Source: SAR116 cluster bacterium
Lineage (GTDB): Bacteria; Pseudomonadota; Alphaproteobacteria; Puniceispirillales; Puniceispirillaceae
Assembly: GCA_004213025.1 (NCBI GenBank)
Contig: SHBC01000002.1
Span: 1-64,000 of the forward strand
Direction: 5' to 3'
DNA: 64,000 nt
Both the position numbers and the translations under genes were made by a program. Below, piece after piece: positions 8,945-20,552 of this stretch (position 1 is the stretch's first letter; each line of letters begins with the position of its first letter). Below the pieces are notes generated by a model. The model made no database searches, had not been told where the DNA came from, and saw only the letters and a list, made by a program, of their open reading frames with translations.

Positions 8945-10034
8945 CCTTGTCCGCATCCGGAATCTGACCGCGGGCGCCTTCTATGTCGGCAACGCCATCT
9001 GACGCCAGCAACGCGGCCAGCTCGCGAATGACGCGTGCCGGCAGCTCCGGTCCTTCCAGCGCCAGCGCGGTATAAAGCTGCACAAGGCTGGCGCCGACGA
9101 GAATCTTGGCATAGGCCTGCCAGCCAGTGGCAACGCCCCCGGCCCCCACCAGAACCGGCCCGCCAGCCGACACCCGGCCTGCCATTTCGGCCAGCACATG
9201 CGTTGCCATGGCGAACAGCGGCGCGCCTGACAGGCCGCCTGCCTCGGCGGTATGGGCGGATTGCAGCCCTTCGGGCCTGGCGATGGTGGTGTTGGTGGCG
9301 ATCAGCCCGGCAACCCTCTCATCTACGGCCGTCGCGGCGATGGCCTCGATATCGGCCGGCGCAAGGTCGGGCGCAAGCTTGATGAAAAGCGGCCGCTCGC
9401 AGCCGGCCTCGGCAAGCCCGGCACGGCCAGCGGCAATGAGCAGACGCAGATTGTCAGCTGTCTGCAGATCCCGAAGTCCCGGCGTGTTCGGCGAGGAGAT
9501 ATTCAGCGTGATGTAATCGGCATAGGCAGCAAGCCGCGCCACGGCGATGCGGTAATCCTCGGTTGGCGCGCTGCTTGTCTTGTTGGCCCCGACATTGATC
9601 CCGATTATGCCGGCCCGTCCTGAATTGGCATCCCCCTCTTTGGCATCCCCCATCTTGGCCTGTCGTCTGGCCAGCTGCACCGCCGCCGCCGCCATGCCGC
9701 GGCTGTTGAAGCCATAGCGGTTGATGACAGCGCCATCGGCAGCAAGCCTGAAGACGCGCGGCCGCGGGTTGCCAGGTTGCGGTTGCGGGGTGATGGTGCC
9801 GAGCTCGACATGGCTGAAGCCAAGCCGCAGGGCCCCGTCCGGGCAGGATGCATCCTTGTCAAACCCGGCCGCAAGACCCAGCGGGCTGGCAAAATCGAGG
9901 CCGGCGACGCTGACCGGAAGAGAGGGCAGGTCGGGCGCCGGGCCGATGCGATGGCGAAGTGTTGCCACCGCCGCACGGTGCGCCGCCTCGGGCGGCAGCA
10001 GCCGCGCCATGCCGGCGGCGAGTTGCCAGATCAA
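8907..10034 (-). CDS. pyrD: Dihydroorotate dehydrogenase (quinone), class 2
   Basis: Oxidises dihydroorotate to orotate and passes electrons to quinone at the inner membrane, in pyrimidine synthesis. The 375-aa protein has the class 2 N-terminal helix ([20 protein letters not shown]), FMN-binding LGLAAGFDKD, INRYGFNS, catalytic-loop NISSPNTPGLRDLQ, and phosphate-binding VGAGGV. The start is TTG at 10034, overlapping the lysS stop as TTGA. A ten-residue KMGDA-KEGDA stretch, not expected in the family, comes from a 15-bp duplication. Confidence 0.96.
   Translation of the reverse strand: MIWQLAAGMARLLPPEAAHRAAVATLRHRIGPAPDLPSLPVSVAGLDFASPLGLAAGFDKDASCPDGALRLGFSHVELGTITPQPQPGNPRPRVFRLAADGAVINRYGFNSRGMAAAAVQLARRQAKMGDAKEGDANSGRAGIIGINVGANKTSSAPTEDYRIAVARLAAYADYITLNISSPNTPGLRDLQTADNLRLLIAAGRAGLAEAGCERPLFIKLAPDLAPADIEAIAATAVDERVAGLIATNTTIARPEGLQSAHTAEAGGLSGAPLFAMATHVLAEMAGRVSAGGPVLVGAGGVATGWQAYAKILVGASLVQLYTALALEGPELPARVIRELAALLASDGVADIEGARGQIPDADKAMQHALRLARNA
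9625..9654. repeat. 15-bp tandem repeat, 2 copies, inside pyrD
   Basis: Copies ttggcatccccctct and ttggcatcccccatc differ at a few positions near the end. They encode KMGDA and KEGDA in the reverse frame, an in-frame insertion between ARRQA and NSGRAGIIGINVG. Confidence 0.85.
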
Positions 10035-11673
10035 GCCGCGTCCCCGTCATGTGCCTGGACGCCGGACAGGTCACCGGCCAGGTCGCTGGCCAATTCACCA
10101 GCCAGCGCACTGTTCATCAGCTCGATCGATTGCTCACGCCCATAGAGCGCGAAGAACGATCCCATGCGGGGGCCTTCGGACTGTCCGAGAAGCACCTCAT
10201 AGAGGCATTGGAACCAGGCCCGCAGATTCTCATATCCGGCCGCCTTGCCAGTGGCATAGACGGCAGACTGGATGGCCTCGGCGTCGGCATCGGCGGGCAG
10301 CGCCATGATGGCCTCGACAAGTGCCGCGATATGGCCTGCTTCCTCATCGCTTGGTCGGCGATAGGTTTTATGCGGGCGCACCCGGTCCTGATAATAGGTG
10401 ACAGCATAGCCAATCATCCGGTCGAGTTCGGGATGCGTCTCGGCACTGACTCCCGGCGCATAGTCGCTGACATAGCTCCAGACAACATCGGGCGTTTCGG
10501 CAAGACAGACCGAGGCGAGGTTCAGCAGCAGCGTATAGCTGACCGGCAGACTGTCGCTTGGCGGCGCCCCGGCATGGATATGCCAGGCCGGGTTTTCCAG
10601 CAATTCGGTCGGTGCCTGCGATGCTGCCTTGCCGCGATGCTGGTAATATTCATCAACCGTCTTCGGGATCACGTCGAAATGCATCCGCTTGGCGCGCCGC
10701 GGCTGAGCATACATGAACAGCGACAGCGATTCCGGACTGCCATAGCTGAGCCACTCTTCAATGCTGAGGCCATTGCCCTTCGATTTGGAAATTTTCTCGC
10801 CGGCCGAATCCAGGAACAGCTCATAGGAAATCCCGCATGGCGGCGTGCCGCCCATGGCGCGGGTGATCTTTGAGGATTGCCGTACCGAGTCAATCAGATC
10901 CTTGCCGGCCATCTCGTAATCGACGCCAAGCACGAACCAGCGCATCGCCCAGTCGGCCTTCCATTGCAGTTTGCATGCCCCGCCTGTGATGCCGGTTTCG
11001 ATCTCGGCGCCGCTGTCGGGGTGGAGATAGGTGATGGCGTCACGCTCAGGATGCGTGGCGATGACCTTGGCCTGCAGGACATGGCCACTGTCCGGGCAGA
11101 CGGGAAGAACGGGCTGTAGGTGGCGCGCCGCTCCTCACCCAGGGTCGGCAGCATGATATCCATGATGGCGTCATAATTCGCCAGCACGGCGCGCAACCCG
11201 TCATCAAAGCGCCCGGAACGGTAACAGTCGGTCGAGCTGACAAATTCATAGTCGAAACCGAAAGAATCAAGAAACGCCTGCAGACGGGCATTGTTGTGCG
11301 CGCCAAAGGAGGGGTGCGTGCCAAACGGGTCGCGAACCGAGGTCAGCGGCAGCCCCAGATCTTCTCTCAGAACCTCACCATTCGGGACATTGTCAGGCAC
11401 CTTGCGAAGCCCATCCATATCATCGGAAAAACAGACCAGCCGCGTCTTCGCGCCGGTCAGCACCTCGAAAGCATGCCGCACCATGCTGGTGCGCACCACC
11501 TCGCCGAAGGTGCCGATATGCGGCAGGCCCGACGGGCCGTAACCTGTCTCGAACAGCACCTCGCCGCCATGACCCATGCCGTCGAGCCGTTTGACCAGGT
11601 CGCGCGCCTCGGCAAAGGGCCAGGCTTTCGCGTCGCTGGCGACGGCTTTCAGTTCGGCGGCGATGTCGGTCAT
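10031..11673 (-). CDS. lysS: Lysyl-tRNA synthetase class I, reading frame broken by a 1-base deletion
   Basis: Charges tRNA-Lys. It is the archaeal-type class I enzyme common in alphaproteobacteria, about 547 aa when the frame is restored. The HIGH-like motif H52-I-G-T is in [13 protein letters not shown] and the KMSKS motif is [10 protein letters not shown]. The frame breaks near 11102-11104. The N-terminal frame reads PFFPSARTV, whereas one extra C gives [16 protein letters not shown] and continues smoothly to [17 protein letters not shown]. The C-terminal part (from about 11100 down to 10031) is intact. This is either a sequencing error in a C-run or a real lesion. pyrD overlaps the stop. 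Confidence 0.93.
10065..10112. repeat. 12-bp degenerate tandem repeat, 4 copies, at the lysS 3' end
   Basis: Units gacaggtcaccg, gccaggtcgctg, gccaattcacca and gccagcgcactg encode (reverse strand) [16 protein letters not shown], a four-residue period, just before the C-terminal tail of LysS. Confidence 0.65.
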
Positions 11674-11867
11674 GTTTCCTATCCTGCGTTTCGCTTTTGC
11701 CGCTGGCAGCACGCCCGCGACAGGTGGCGCCATCTATGCCGCAAATCCCGCGGTCAGGCAAGCCTGCTTGCCTGCTACACACCGGCACAAGATCGTGGCG
11801 GGACGGCCCCGGGCGGGCGGCCATTTGGCGGCTGGTCGCTCACCCTGTTTACCGCTATATCAGGGTG

Positions 11868-14717
11868 ATGGAACCTCCCTTCTCAGACGGGCTTGGGGTG
11901 ACCACGGTCACCATCCCCGAGCTTCACGCGGCGCCGGTCTTCTATCCGGCCGGCACCAGGCTGATCTGGATTTCCGAGGCTGGTGAGATTGCCACCATCG
12001 ACCGGCAGACAGCGGCGGCGCGGCTTGCCCGCAATGTGCCAATTGTCTGTCATCGCCGCTGGAGCGAGGCGCGAGCCGGCCATGAGATCGCGACCTGCCT
12101 CGATGTGATGGAGCTCTATGCCTTCATCCGGCCTGCCAGATTCTGCCTGCCGACACCGCGCGGGCTGGCGGCGCAGCTGGCCCTGCCGCGCCCTGCCGGG
12201 GGCGAGGATATGGCAGCGCTGCTGCCACGCGCCGCCTACACGCTTCTCGATGAAATGGCCGCAGCGCCGGAAGCACAGCGCCACGAGGCCGGTGCGATCG
12301 CGACGATGATGGCCGCCGCCGGCTGGCCCTGGGGGCCGATCATCCTGGCGCATCTGGGGCTGGCCATGCCGCCCGCCGCACCGCCGGATGGCCGCCAGGC
12401 AGCGATCTGGCACCGGCTGCCGGAATATACGGATTTCACCGCCAGCCCGCCGCCGGGGACCGCGCCGGTGATGGCCGATGCCGCCCGCCGGCGGCTTGCC
12501 AACATGCTGGGGACAGGTGCCGAGCCGCGACAGTCACAATCCGACTATGCCGCCGCGCTGGCCGCCGGGTTTGACACGCCTGAGGCCGGCCCGACACCGG
12601 CCATGGTGCTTGCCGAGGCTGGCACCGGCACCGGCAAGACGCTTGGCTATCTGGCGCCGGCGACATTGTGGGCCGAGACGAATGCCGCGCCGGTCTGGAT
12701 TTCGACCTATACCCGCACGCTGCAGCACCAGATCGCGGCCGAACTGACCCGCCTCTATCCCGATCCCGCCGACTGGTCACGCAAGGTGGTGATCCGCAAG
12801 GGACGGGAGAATTATCTGTGTCTTCTCAATCTGGAGGAGGCGCTTGGCCAGCTTGCCGGGGCACCGCGACGCGGCACCGCGCTGGGGCTTATGGCACGCT
12901 GGGCCGGGGCGACGAATGATGGCGATCTGACTGGCGCCACCTTTCCGGCCTGGTTGACCGATCTTGCCGGGCGGGCCCAGACAGTCGGCCTTGCTGACCG
13001 GCGCGGCGAATGTATCCACAGCGCCTGCAGCCATTACAACCGATGCTTTGTCGAGAAATCGGTGCGCCGGTCGCGCCGCGCCGACATCGTCATCAGCAAC
13101 CACGCGCTGGTGATGATCAATGCCGCCTACGCGCCGCCGCCCGACCCGAATGACGAGCGAAGTGGCGAGCGCCGGCGCCCGATGCGCTATGTCTTCGATG
13201 AGGGGCATCATCTGTTCGACGCCGCCGACAGCGCCTTTTCGCTCTATCTCAGCGCGCAGGAGGCGGCCGAGCTGCGCGGCTGGATCCGCGGCGCCGAAGA
13301 TGGGCGGCGGGGCCGCGCCCGCGGGCTGAAACGGCGGCTTGACGAGCTGCTTGCCGATGATCCCGAAGCGCTTGCCGACCTTGAGAGCGCGCTTGAGGCG
13401 GCGCGCGCGCTTCCCGGTCAGGGATGGCAGAAACGGATCAGCAACGCGTCTCCTGTGGGCCCGGCAGAGCAGTTCTTCATGGTGCTTCGCCAGACCCTCT
13501 ATGGCCGTGTCGAGGATGTCGAGAGCCCCTATGATCTGCAGGCGCATTTCCATCCGGCGCCGGAGCCGCTGCTGGAGACCATCGAACCGCTGAGTGTCGC
13601 GCTGGCCGGCCTGGCCACCCCGCTTCACAAGCTGGCGGCGCGGCTTCGTGCCATCCTCGACAACCGCGCCGAGGAGCTGGAAAGCCCTGAACGGGCGCGT
13701 CTTGAAGGCGCCATACGCGGGCTGGAATTGCGCGCCGCCGGACCTGTCTCCGGCTGGAAGGCGCTTCTCGACAGCGCGCTGTCCGGCCCGTCTGACGGGT
13801 TTGTCGACTGGATGCAGATCGACCGCATCGACGGCACCGACCGCGATGTCGGGGTGGCACGGCACTGGCTCGACCCGACCATTCCGTTTGCCAGCATGGT
13901 GCTGCAGCCGGCACATGGCGTCGCTGTCACCTCGGCAACGCTCCGCGACCCGCTGCCAGCGGTCAAAGGCGCGGTGACGCCCGAAGCACAGCCGGCCCGC
14001 CCGGACACAGCATCCGGGGACACCACCCCCTGGGATTCGGCATTGGCGCTGACCGGCGCACTGCATCTGGAACATCCATCGATGCGGGCAGGGTTCGACT
14101 CCCCATTCGATTATGCCGCGCAGACGCGAATCCTCGTGGTGAATGACCTTGAACGCGAACGGCCGGCGGCCATCGCCGCCGCCATGGCGGCGCTGATGAT
14201 TGCGGCGGGTGGCGGCGGGTTGGGGCTGTTCACGGCGATCAGGAGGCTTCGCGCCGTGCATCCCGAGCTGGCGCGCCGACTCGAGGCCGAAGGTCTGCCA
14301 CTCTACGCGCAGCATGTCGACAGAATGAACCTGCAGACGCTGTTGCAGATTTTCCGCGAGGAGCCGCATTCCTGCCTGCTCGGCACCGATGCGGTGCGCG
14401 ATGGCATCGACGTGCCGGGCGAGGCGCTGCGGCTGATCATCTTCGACCGCATGCCCTGGCCCCGCGCCGACATCCTGTTCAAGGCGCGGGCCGACTGGCA
14501 GGGACGCGATGCCTGGGTTGACAGGGTGACCCGCCTGAAGCTTCGCCAGGCCTTCGGACGGCTGATCCGGCGCGGCACCGACAGGGGCGTCTTCGTGATG
14601 CTCGACAGCCGCCTGCCAACGCGGCTGACAAGCGCCTTTCCGGCCGGCACGACAGTCGAGCGGGTCGGGCTTGCCGACGCCATCCGCCTGACCGGCGAAT
14701 TCCTGAAGGATCAATAA
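11868..14717 (+). CDS. DinG/Rad3-like ATP-dependent DNA helicase with Fe-S cluster
   Basis: A superfamily 2 (XPD/DinG-type) helicase, 949 aa from the ATG at 11868. It has Walker A EAGTGTGKTLGYLAP from residue 250 and Walker B DEGH at 444-447 (VFDEGHHLFDAADS). Between these, cysteines in ENYLCLLN, GECIHSACSHYNRCF fit the four-Cys iron-sulfur cluster of the family. The C-terminal helicase core shows RLRAVHPEL, GTDAVRDGIDVPG and QAFGRLIRRGTDRG. Its role is probably in DNA repair or resolving unusual structures. An upstream in-frame extension to 11697 lacks family resemblance. Its TAA stop lies inside the groEL terminator. Confidence 0.93.
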   Translation: MEPPFSDGLGVTTVTIPELHAAPVFYPAGTRLIWISEAGEIATIDRQTAAARLARNVPIVCHRRWSEARAGHEIATCLDVMELYAFIRPARFCLPTPRGLAAQLALPRPAGGEDMAALLPRAAYTLLDEMAAAPEAQRHEAGAIATMMAAAGWPWGPIILAHLGLAMPPAAPPDGRQAAIWHRLPEYTDFTASPPPGTAPVMADAARRRLANMLGTGAEPRQSQSDYAAALAAGFDTPEAGPTPAMVLAEAGTGTGKTLGYLAPATLWAETNAAPVWISTYTRTLQHQIAAELTRLYPDPADWSRKVVIRKGRENYLCLLNLEEALGQLAGAPRRGTALGLMARWAGATNDGDLTGATFPAWLTDLAGRAQTVGLADRRGECIHSACSHYNRCFVEKSVRRSRRADIVISNHALVMINAAYAPPPDPNDERSGERRRPMRYVFDEGHHLFDAADSAFSLYLSAQEAAELRGWIRGAEDGRRGRARGLKRRLDELLADDPEALADLESALEAARALPGQGWQKRISNASPVGPAEQFFMVLRQTLYGRVEDVESPYDLQAHFHPAPEPLLETIEPLSVALAGLATPLHKLAARLRAILDNRAEELESPERARLEGAIRGLELRAAGPVSGWKALLDSALSGPSDGFVDWMQIDRIDGTDRDVGVARHWLDPTIPFASMVLQPAHGVAVTSATLRDPLPAVKGAVTPEAQPARPDTASGDTTPWDSALALTGALHLEHPSMRAGFDSPFDYAAQTRILVVNDLERERPAAIAAAMAALMIAAGGGGLGLFTAIRRLRAVHPELARRLEAEGLPLYAQHVDRMNLQTLLQIFREEPHSCLLGTDAVRDGIDVPGEALRLIIFDRMPWPRADILFKARADWQGRDAWVDRVTRLKLRQAFGRLIRRGTDRGVFVMLDSRLPTRLTSAFPAGTTVERVGLADAIRLTGEFLKDQ

Positions 14718-14747
14718 AAAAAAGCCGGAGGGCGGCTGCCCTCCGGC
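14716..14747 (-). terminator. Terminator of groEL, overlapping the helicase stop codon
   Basis: A perfect 10-bp stem (gccggagggc / gccctccggc, loop ggct) is followed leftward by eight T residues. The T-tail abuts and partly overlaps the helicase TAA at 14715-14717. Rightward there is no T-run, so the hairpin serves mainly groEL. Confidence 0.9.
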
Positions 14748-14776
14748 CTGATTTCGGTGCGTGGTTGGCGCGGGGC

Positions 14777-16432
<1,656 letters not shown>

Positions 16433-16475
16433 TCATCCTTCTATCTTGTATGTGGTCAGACGATGGTCGGGGGAA

Positions 16476-16763
16476 TTACTCGATGATTCCCATGATGTCG
16501 GATTCCTTCATGATCAGGAAATCCTGGCCATCGATCTTGACTTCCGTTCCGGACCATTTGCCGAACAGAACCGAGTCGCCTGCCTTGACATCGAGCGGCT
16601 GGACCTTGCCCTGCTCGTCGCGTGCACCACCACCGACGGCAATAACCTTGCCTTCCATCGGCTTTTCCTTGGCGGTGTCCGGGATAATAATGCCACCTGC
16701 GGTCTTTTCCTCGGACTCGGTCCGCTGAACAACCACACGGTCGTGAAGGGGCCTGAACTTCAT
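16476..16763 (-). CDS. groS: 10 kDa co-chaperonin GroES
   Basis: The 95-aa lid protein of Gro[23 protein letters not shown] is the canonical N-terminus, the mobile loop lies in [16 protein letters not shown], and YTEVKIDG-like [18 protein letters not shown] closes the barrel. A good AGGAGAAAGAGGC leader precedes the ATG. It is first in the operon and lies directly behind the CIRCE operator. Confidence 0.99.
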   Translation of the reverse strand: MKFRPLHDRVVVQRTESEEKTAGGIIIPDTAKEKPMEGKVIAVGGGARDEQGKVQPLDVKAGDSVLFGKWSGTEVKIDGQDFLIMKESDIMGIIE

Positions 16764-16799
16764 GCCTCTTTCTCCTCCAGTTGGATTTGCAATTAATCT

Positions 16800-16826
16800 C
16801 TGGCACTCAACACTATAGAGTGCCAG
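16800..16826. promoter_or_regulatory. CIRCE operator (HrcA binding site) of groESL
   Basis: A perfect 9-bp inverted repeat CTGGCACTC-N9-GAGTGCCAG. The consensus CIRCE is TTAGCACTC-N9-GAGTGCTAA; the core GCACTC/GAGTGC and N9 spacing match exactly, with the outer arms changed symmetrically. Position 37 bp upstream of the groES ATG fits HrcA repression of heat-shock transcription. hrcA itself is not in the window. Confidence 0.95.
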
Positions 16827-16887
16827 CTAGCACCCGCCGTAGGTGGGCGTAATGCCGCGGATTGTCAAGAAATTCCGGTGAAAAAAA

Positions 16888-17977
<1,090 letters not shown>

Positions 17978-18038
17978 TAGGCGGGATTTCACGCAAGGGC
18001 AATAGGTGAGGACAATAGAGGAAGCGGGGAGGAAGAGA

Positions 18039-18073
18039 AGAGGATACAGAGAGGATGCCGAGAGGATACAGGG
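18039..18073. repeat. 11-bp tandem repeat, about 3 copies, between FNR and DUF934
   Basis: aggatacagag, aggatgccgag and aggatacaggg start at 18041, 18052 and 18063. The purine-rich run continues upstream from about 18008. It lies in the 214-bp gap between two leftward genes. Confidence 0.75.
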
Positions 18074-18123
18074 CAGAATGGCGCACCATCTCGGAATGTT
18101 AGCCAGAAACCCTGACCTCAATC

Positions 18124-18147
18124 TTCAGGCTGAGATTCAGGGCTGGC
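18124..18147. repeat. 12-bp tandem repeat, 2 copies, across the DUF934 stop codon
   Basis: ttcaggctgaga and ttcagggctggc. On the reverse strand each copy contains TGAA. The TGA in the second copy (18137-18139) is the DUF934 stop; the first copy repeats it 12 bp downstream. Confidence 0.7.
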
Positions 18148-18559
18148 GTTTTGGCGGGGCGTGCCGGCGGTTCGGGATCAGGGACCGGGCGCGCGGCGAT
18201 CCGAGGACACGCTGCATGGCGGGCGGCGCCAAGGCCAATGAACGACGCCATTGCTGCGCCGCGCGGAGGTTGATCTCGGCATGGGTGAAGCCGCAGCGCC
18301 GCAGATAGTCGGCCTGATCGGGAATGATATGTCCCTGCGCCACAAGCGGTCCGTCGAAACCCAGCACCTCGCGAACATGCCTGGCGGCGGTAAACCCGCG
18401 GCCGTCGGAAAATTTATCGAACCGGATCGCCAGCGCCGCGCCGGCAAGCCGCGTGATGTCGGCCGTGGTGACACCGGTCAACGGCGCCGCTCCCGGCAGG
18501 ACGTGGCCAACCACACCGCGGCGCAAGAGATTGCCTGTTGCAAGGTCGAACCAGGTCAT
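18137..18559 (-). CDS. DUF934 family protein of sulfite-reduction operon
   Basis: A 140-aa protein with DUF934 features: AALAIRFDKFSDGRGFTAARHVRE, then GPLVAQGHIIPDQADYLRRCGF. It almost always sits beside an assimilatory sulfite or nitrite reductase in alphaproteobacteria; the biochemical role is unsettled. Its ATG overlaps the cysI stop (ATGA at 18556-18559), so translation is coupled. About 20 C-terminal residues (rich in Arg and Pro) look poorly conserved. Confidence 0.88.
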   Translation of the reverse strand: MTWFDLATGNLLRRGVVGHVLPGAAPLTGVTTADITRLAGAALAIRFDKFSDGRGFTAARHVREVLGFDGPLVAQGHIIPDQADYLRRCGFTHAEINLRAAQQWRRSLALAPPAMQRVLGSPRARSLIPNRRHAPPKRQP

Positions 18560-20232
18560 GACGCCCGCCGCGCCGGGGCACGGTCCTGATAGACGGCACC
18601 CTTCAGCGCGTCCGTGCCGGACCGCGCGATATAGGCGGCGAAACTCTCATCCGTCTGGCGGCCTGCAAGATAGGTGTCGATGATGGTCTCGATGACCGCA
18701 GGCACATCATCCTCGGCAAAGGACGGGCCGATGATCCGGCCGATCGCCGCCGCCTCGCCGGCGCGCCCGCCAATGGTGACCTGATAATGCTCGACCCCTT
18801 TCTTGTCGACGCCGAGGATGCCGATATCGGCGGCGTGATGGTGCCCGCAGGCATTGATACAGCCGGAAATATTCACCTGCAGCCTGCCGATGGCGGCACG
18901 CCGTTCGGGATCGCCAAAACGGCGGAAGATCCTGTCGGCAAGCGGCAGTGAACGGGCATTCGCAAGATTGCAGTAATCAAGACCCGGGCAGGCGATGATG
19001 TCGCTGACAAGCCCGTTCTCACCGCCGCCGAGGCCAGCCTCCCGGGCATCGCGGTAGAATGCCGGCAATGCGTCATGCCGAACATGCGGAATGATGATGT
19101 TCTGCTGATAGGTGACGCGGACCTCGCCTGTGCCATGATCATCGGCAAGCCCGGCAATCGCCTCCATCTCCGAGGCCGAGGCATCACCCGGGGGCCGGCC
19201 GGCCGATTTCAGCGACACAACCGCATTGGCATAGCCGGGAAGGCGATGCGGCAGCGCATTCTGGCGGAACCATCTGGCAAAACCGGCATCATGCTGCCGC
19301 GCGGTCGCCAGCGCCTCCGGCACTGGTGATGCGTCCGGCAACTCGGGCGGCGCGAAATAGGCGGCGATGCGTTCATATTCTTCCTGCGGCAGATCGGTGG
19401 TGGTGTCCCTGACAAGCCCCCATTCGGTGTTCACCGCCTCGGCGAAGGCGTCAATCCCCATATCATCGACCAGAATCTTGATACGGGCCTTGTAGATATT
19501 GTCGCGCCGGCCGGCTGCGTTATAGACCCGCATCACCGCCTCGAGATAGGACAGGATGTGGCGCTTCGGAATGAAATGCGCCAGCTTGCGGGCCACCCGC
19601 GGGGTGCGCCCCTGGCCGCCACCAACAAGAATGCGAAAGCCGGTCTCGCCGCCCCGGCTTTTCACAAGCCGCAATCCGATATCATGAAATCCGGTCGCCG
19701 CGCGGTCCTCGGCCCCGGCCGAGATGGCAATCTTGAACTTGCGCGGCAGGAAGGCGAATTCGGGATGCAGCGTCGACCATTGGCGGATGATTTCCGCCCA
19801 GACGCGCGGATCGCCGATTTCATCATGCGCCGCTCCGGCAATCGGATCACAGGTAACATTGCGGATGCAGTTTCCCGACGTCTGGATGGCGTGCATGTCA
19901 AAGCTCGCCAGCCTGTCAAGAATATCGGGCGCATCAACAAGCTTGATCCAGTTGAACTGGATGTTCTGGCGGGTGGTGAAATGGCCGAATCCGCGATCGA
20001 AATCACGGGCGATGCCGGCCAGCCCGCGGAGCTGATCACTCGACAGCACACCATAGGGGATGGCAATGCGCAGCATATAGGCGTGAAGTTGTAGATAGAG
20101 ACCGTTCTGCAGGCGCAGCGGCTTGAACTCATCCTCGCTCAGCTCACCACGAAGCCGCCGATTGACCTGGTCGCGAAACTGCGCCGCGCGGCTCTCGACG
20201 AACCTCCTGTCAAATTCATCATAGCGGTACAT
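18556..20232 (-). CDS. cysI: Sulfite reductase, siroheme/4Fe-4S hemoprotein subunit
   Basis: Reduces sulfite to sulfide with six electrons in the cytoplasm. The 558-aa protein has two ferredoxin-like half domains (YGVLSSDQLRGLAGIARDF, FGHFTTRQNIQFNW). The siroheme-coupled 4Fe-4S ligands are C415-X5-C421 and C458-X3-C462 (CPGLDYC, CINACGHHH). The neighbouring cysG-like, DUF2849, DUF934 and ferredoxin genes point to sulfite rather than nitrite, although sequence alone cannot exclude nitrite. No CysJ flavoprotein is present; ferredoxin plus FNR is the likely donor. Confidence 0.92.
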   Translation of the reverse strand: MYRYDEFDRRFVESRAAQFRDQVNRRLRGELSEDEFKPLRLQNGLYLQLHAYMLRIAIPYGVLSSDQLRGLAGIARDFDRGFGHFTTRQNIQFNWIKLVDAPDILDRLASFDMHAIQTSGNCIRNVTCDPIAGAAHDEIGDPRVWAEIIRQWSTLHPEFAFLPRKFKIAISAGAEDRAATGFHDIGLRLVKSRGGETGFRILVGGGQGRTPRVARKLAHFIPKRHILSYLEAVMRVYNAAGRRDNIYKARIKILVDDMGIDAFAEAVNTEWGLVRDTTTDLPQEEYERIAAYFAPPELPDASPVPEALATARQHDAGFARWFRQNALPHRLPGYANAVVSLKSAGRPPGDASASEMEAIAGLADDHGTGEVRVTYQQNIIIPHVRHDALPAFYRDAREAGLGGGENGLVSDIIACPGLDYCNLANARSLPLADRIFRRFGDPERRAAIGRLQVNISGCINACGHHHAADIGILGVDKKGVEHYQVTIGGRAGEAAAIGRIIGPSFAEDDVPAVIETIIDTYLAGRQTDESFAAYIARSGTDALKGAVYQDRAPARRAS

Positions 20233-20243
20233 TCACCATCTCC

Positions 20244-20552
20244 TTATGCATCTTGTTTCGGGGGCAGCGGACGACGCGCCAGATTATCCTGCGGCGGGAT
20301 GATGGTCGGGCCGCGGCCGGCGCGAATGCGCTCACGCATTGATCTGTCAGCGCGGCCATCGGCCGCCACCTCATAGGCGGCGACGATGTAGTTCCGGAGG
20401 CAGGCAGCGGCCACCTCGTTGCGCGCCGCCTCGGCGCCGGTATCGGAAAAGACAGCTGCCTTTGTCGCTGTCTCGCTCCAGCAAAGCGCGTCTGTCAGCC
20501 ATATGACGACGCCGTCATTCAGCCTGTTGGCGGTGAAGATCACATCGGTCAT
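20244..20552 (-). CDS. DUF2849 family protein
   Basis: A 102-aa protein: FTANRLNDGVVIWLTDALCWSE, then NYIVAAYEVAADG and RERIRAGRGPTI. These are the conserved DUF2849 segments, a small family found between cysG and cysI in alphaproteobacterial sulfite operons. Function unknown. Its ATG overlaps the cysG stop by 4 bp, and cysI starts 11 bp after its end. Confidence 0.9.
   Translation of the reverse strand: MTDVIFTANRLNDGVVIWLTDALCWSETATKAAVFSDTGAEAARNEVAAACLRNYIVAAYEVAADGRADRSMRERIRAGRGPTIIPPQDNLARRPLPPKQDA

Noticed and set aside
12777..14714. 645-aa open frame opposite the DinG-like helicase
   Set aside because: It is a GC-bias shadow of the helicase reading frame: no recognisable domain, and the sense strand encodes a clear enzyme.
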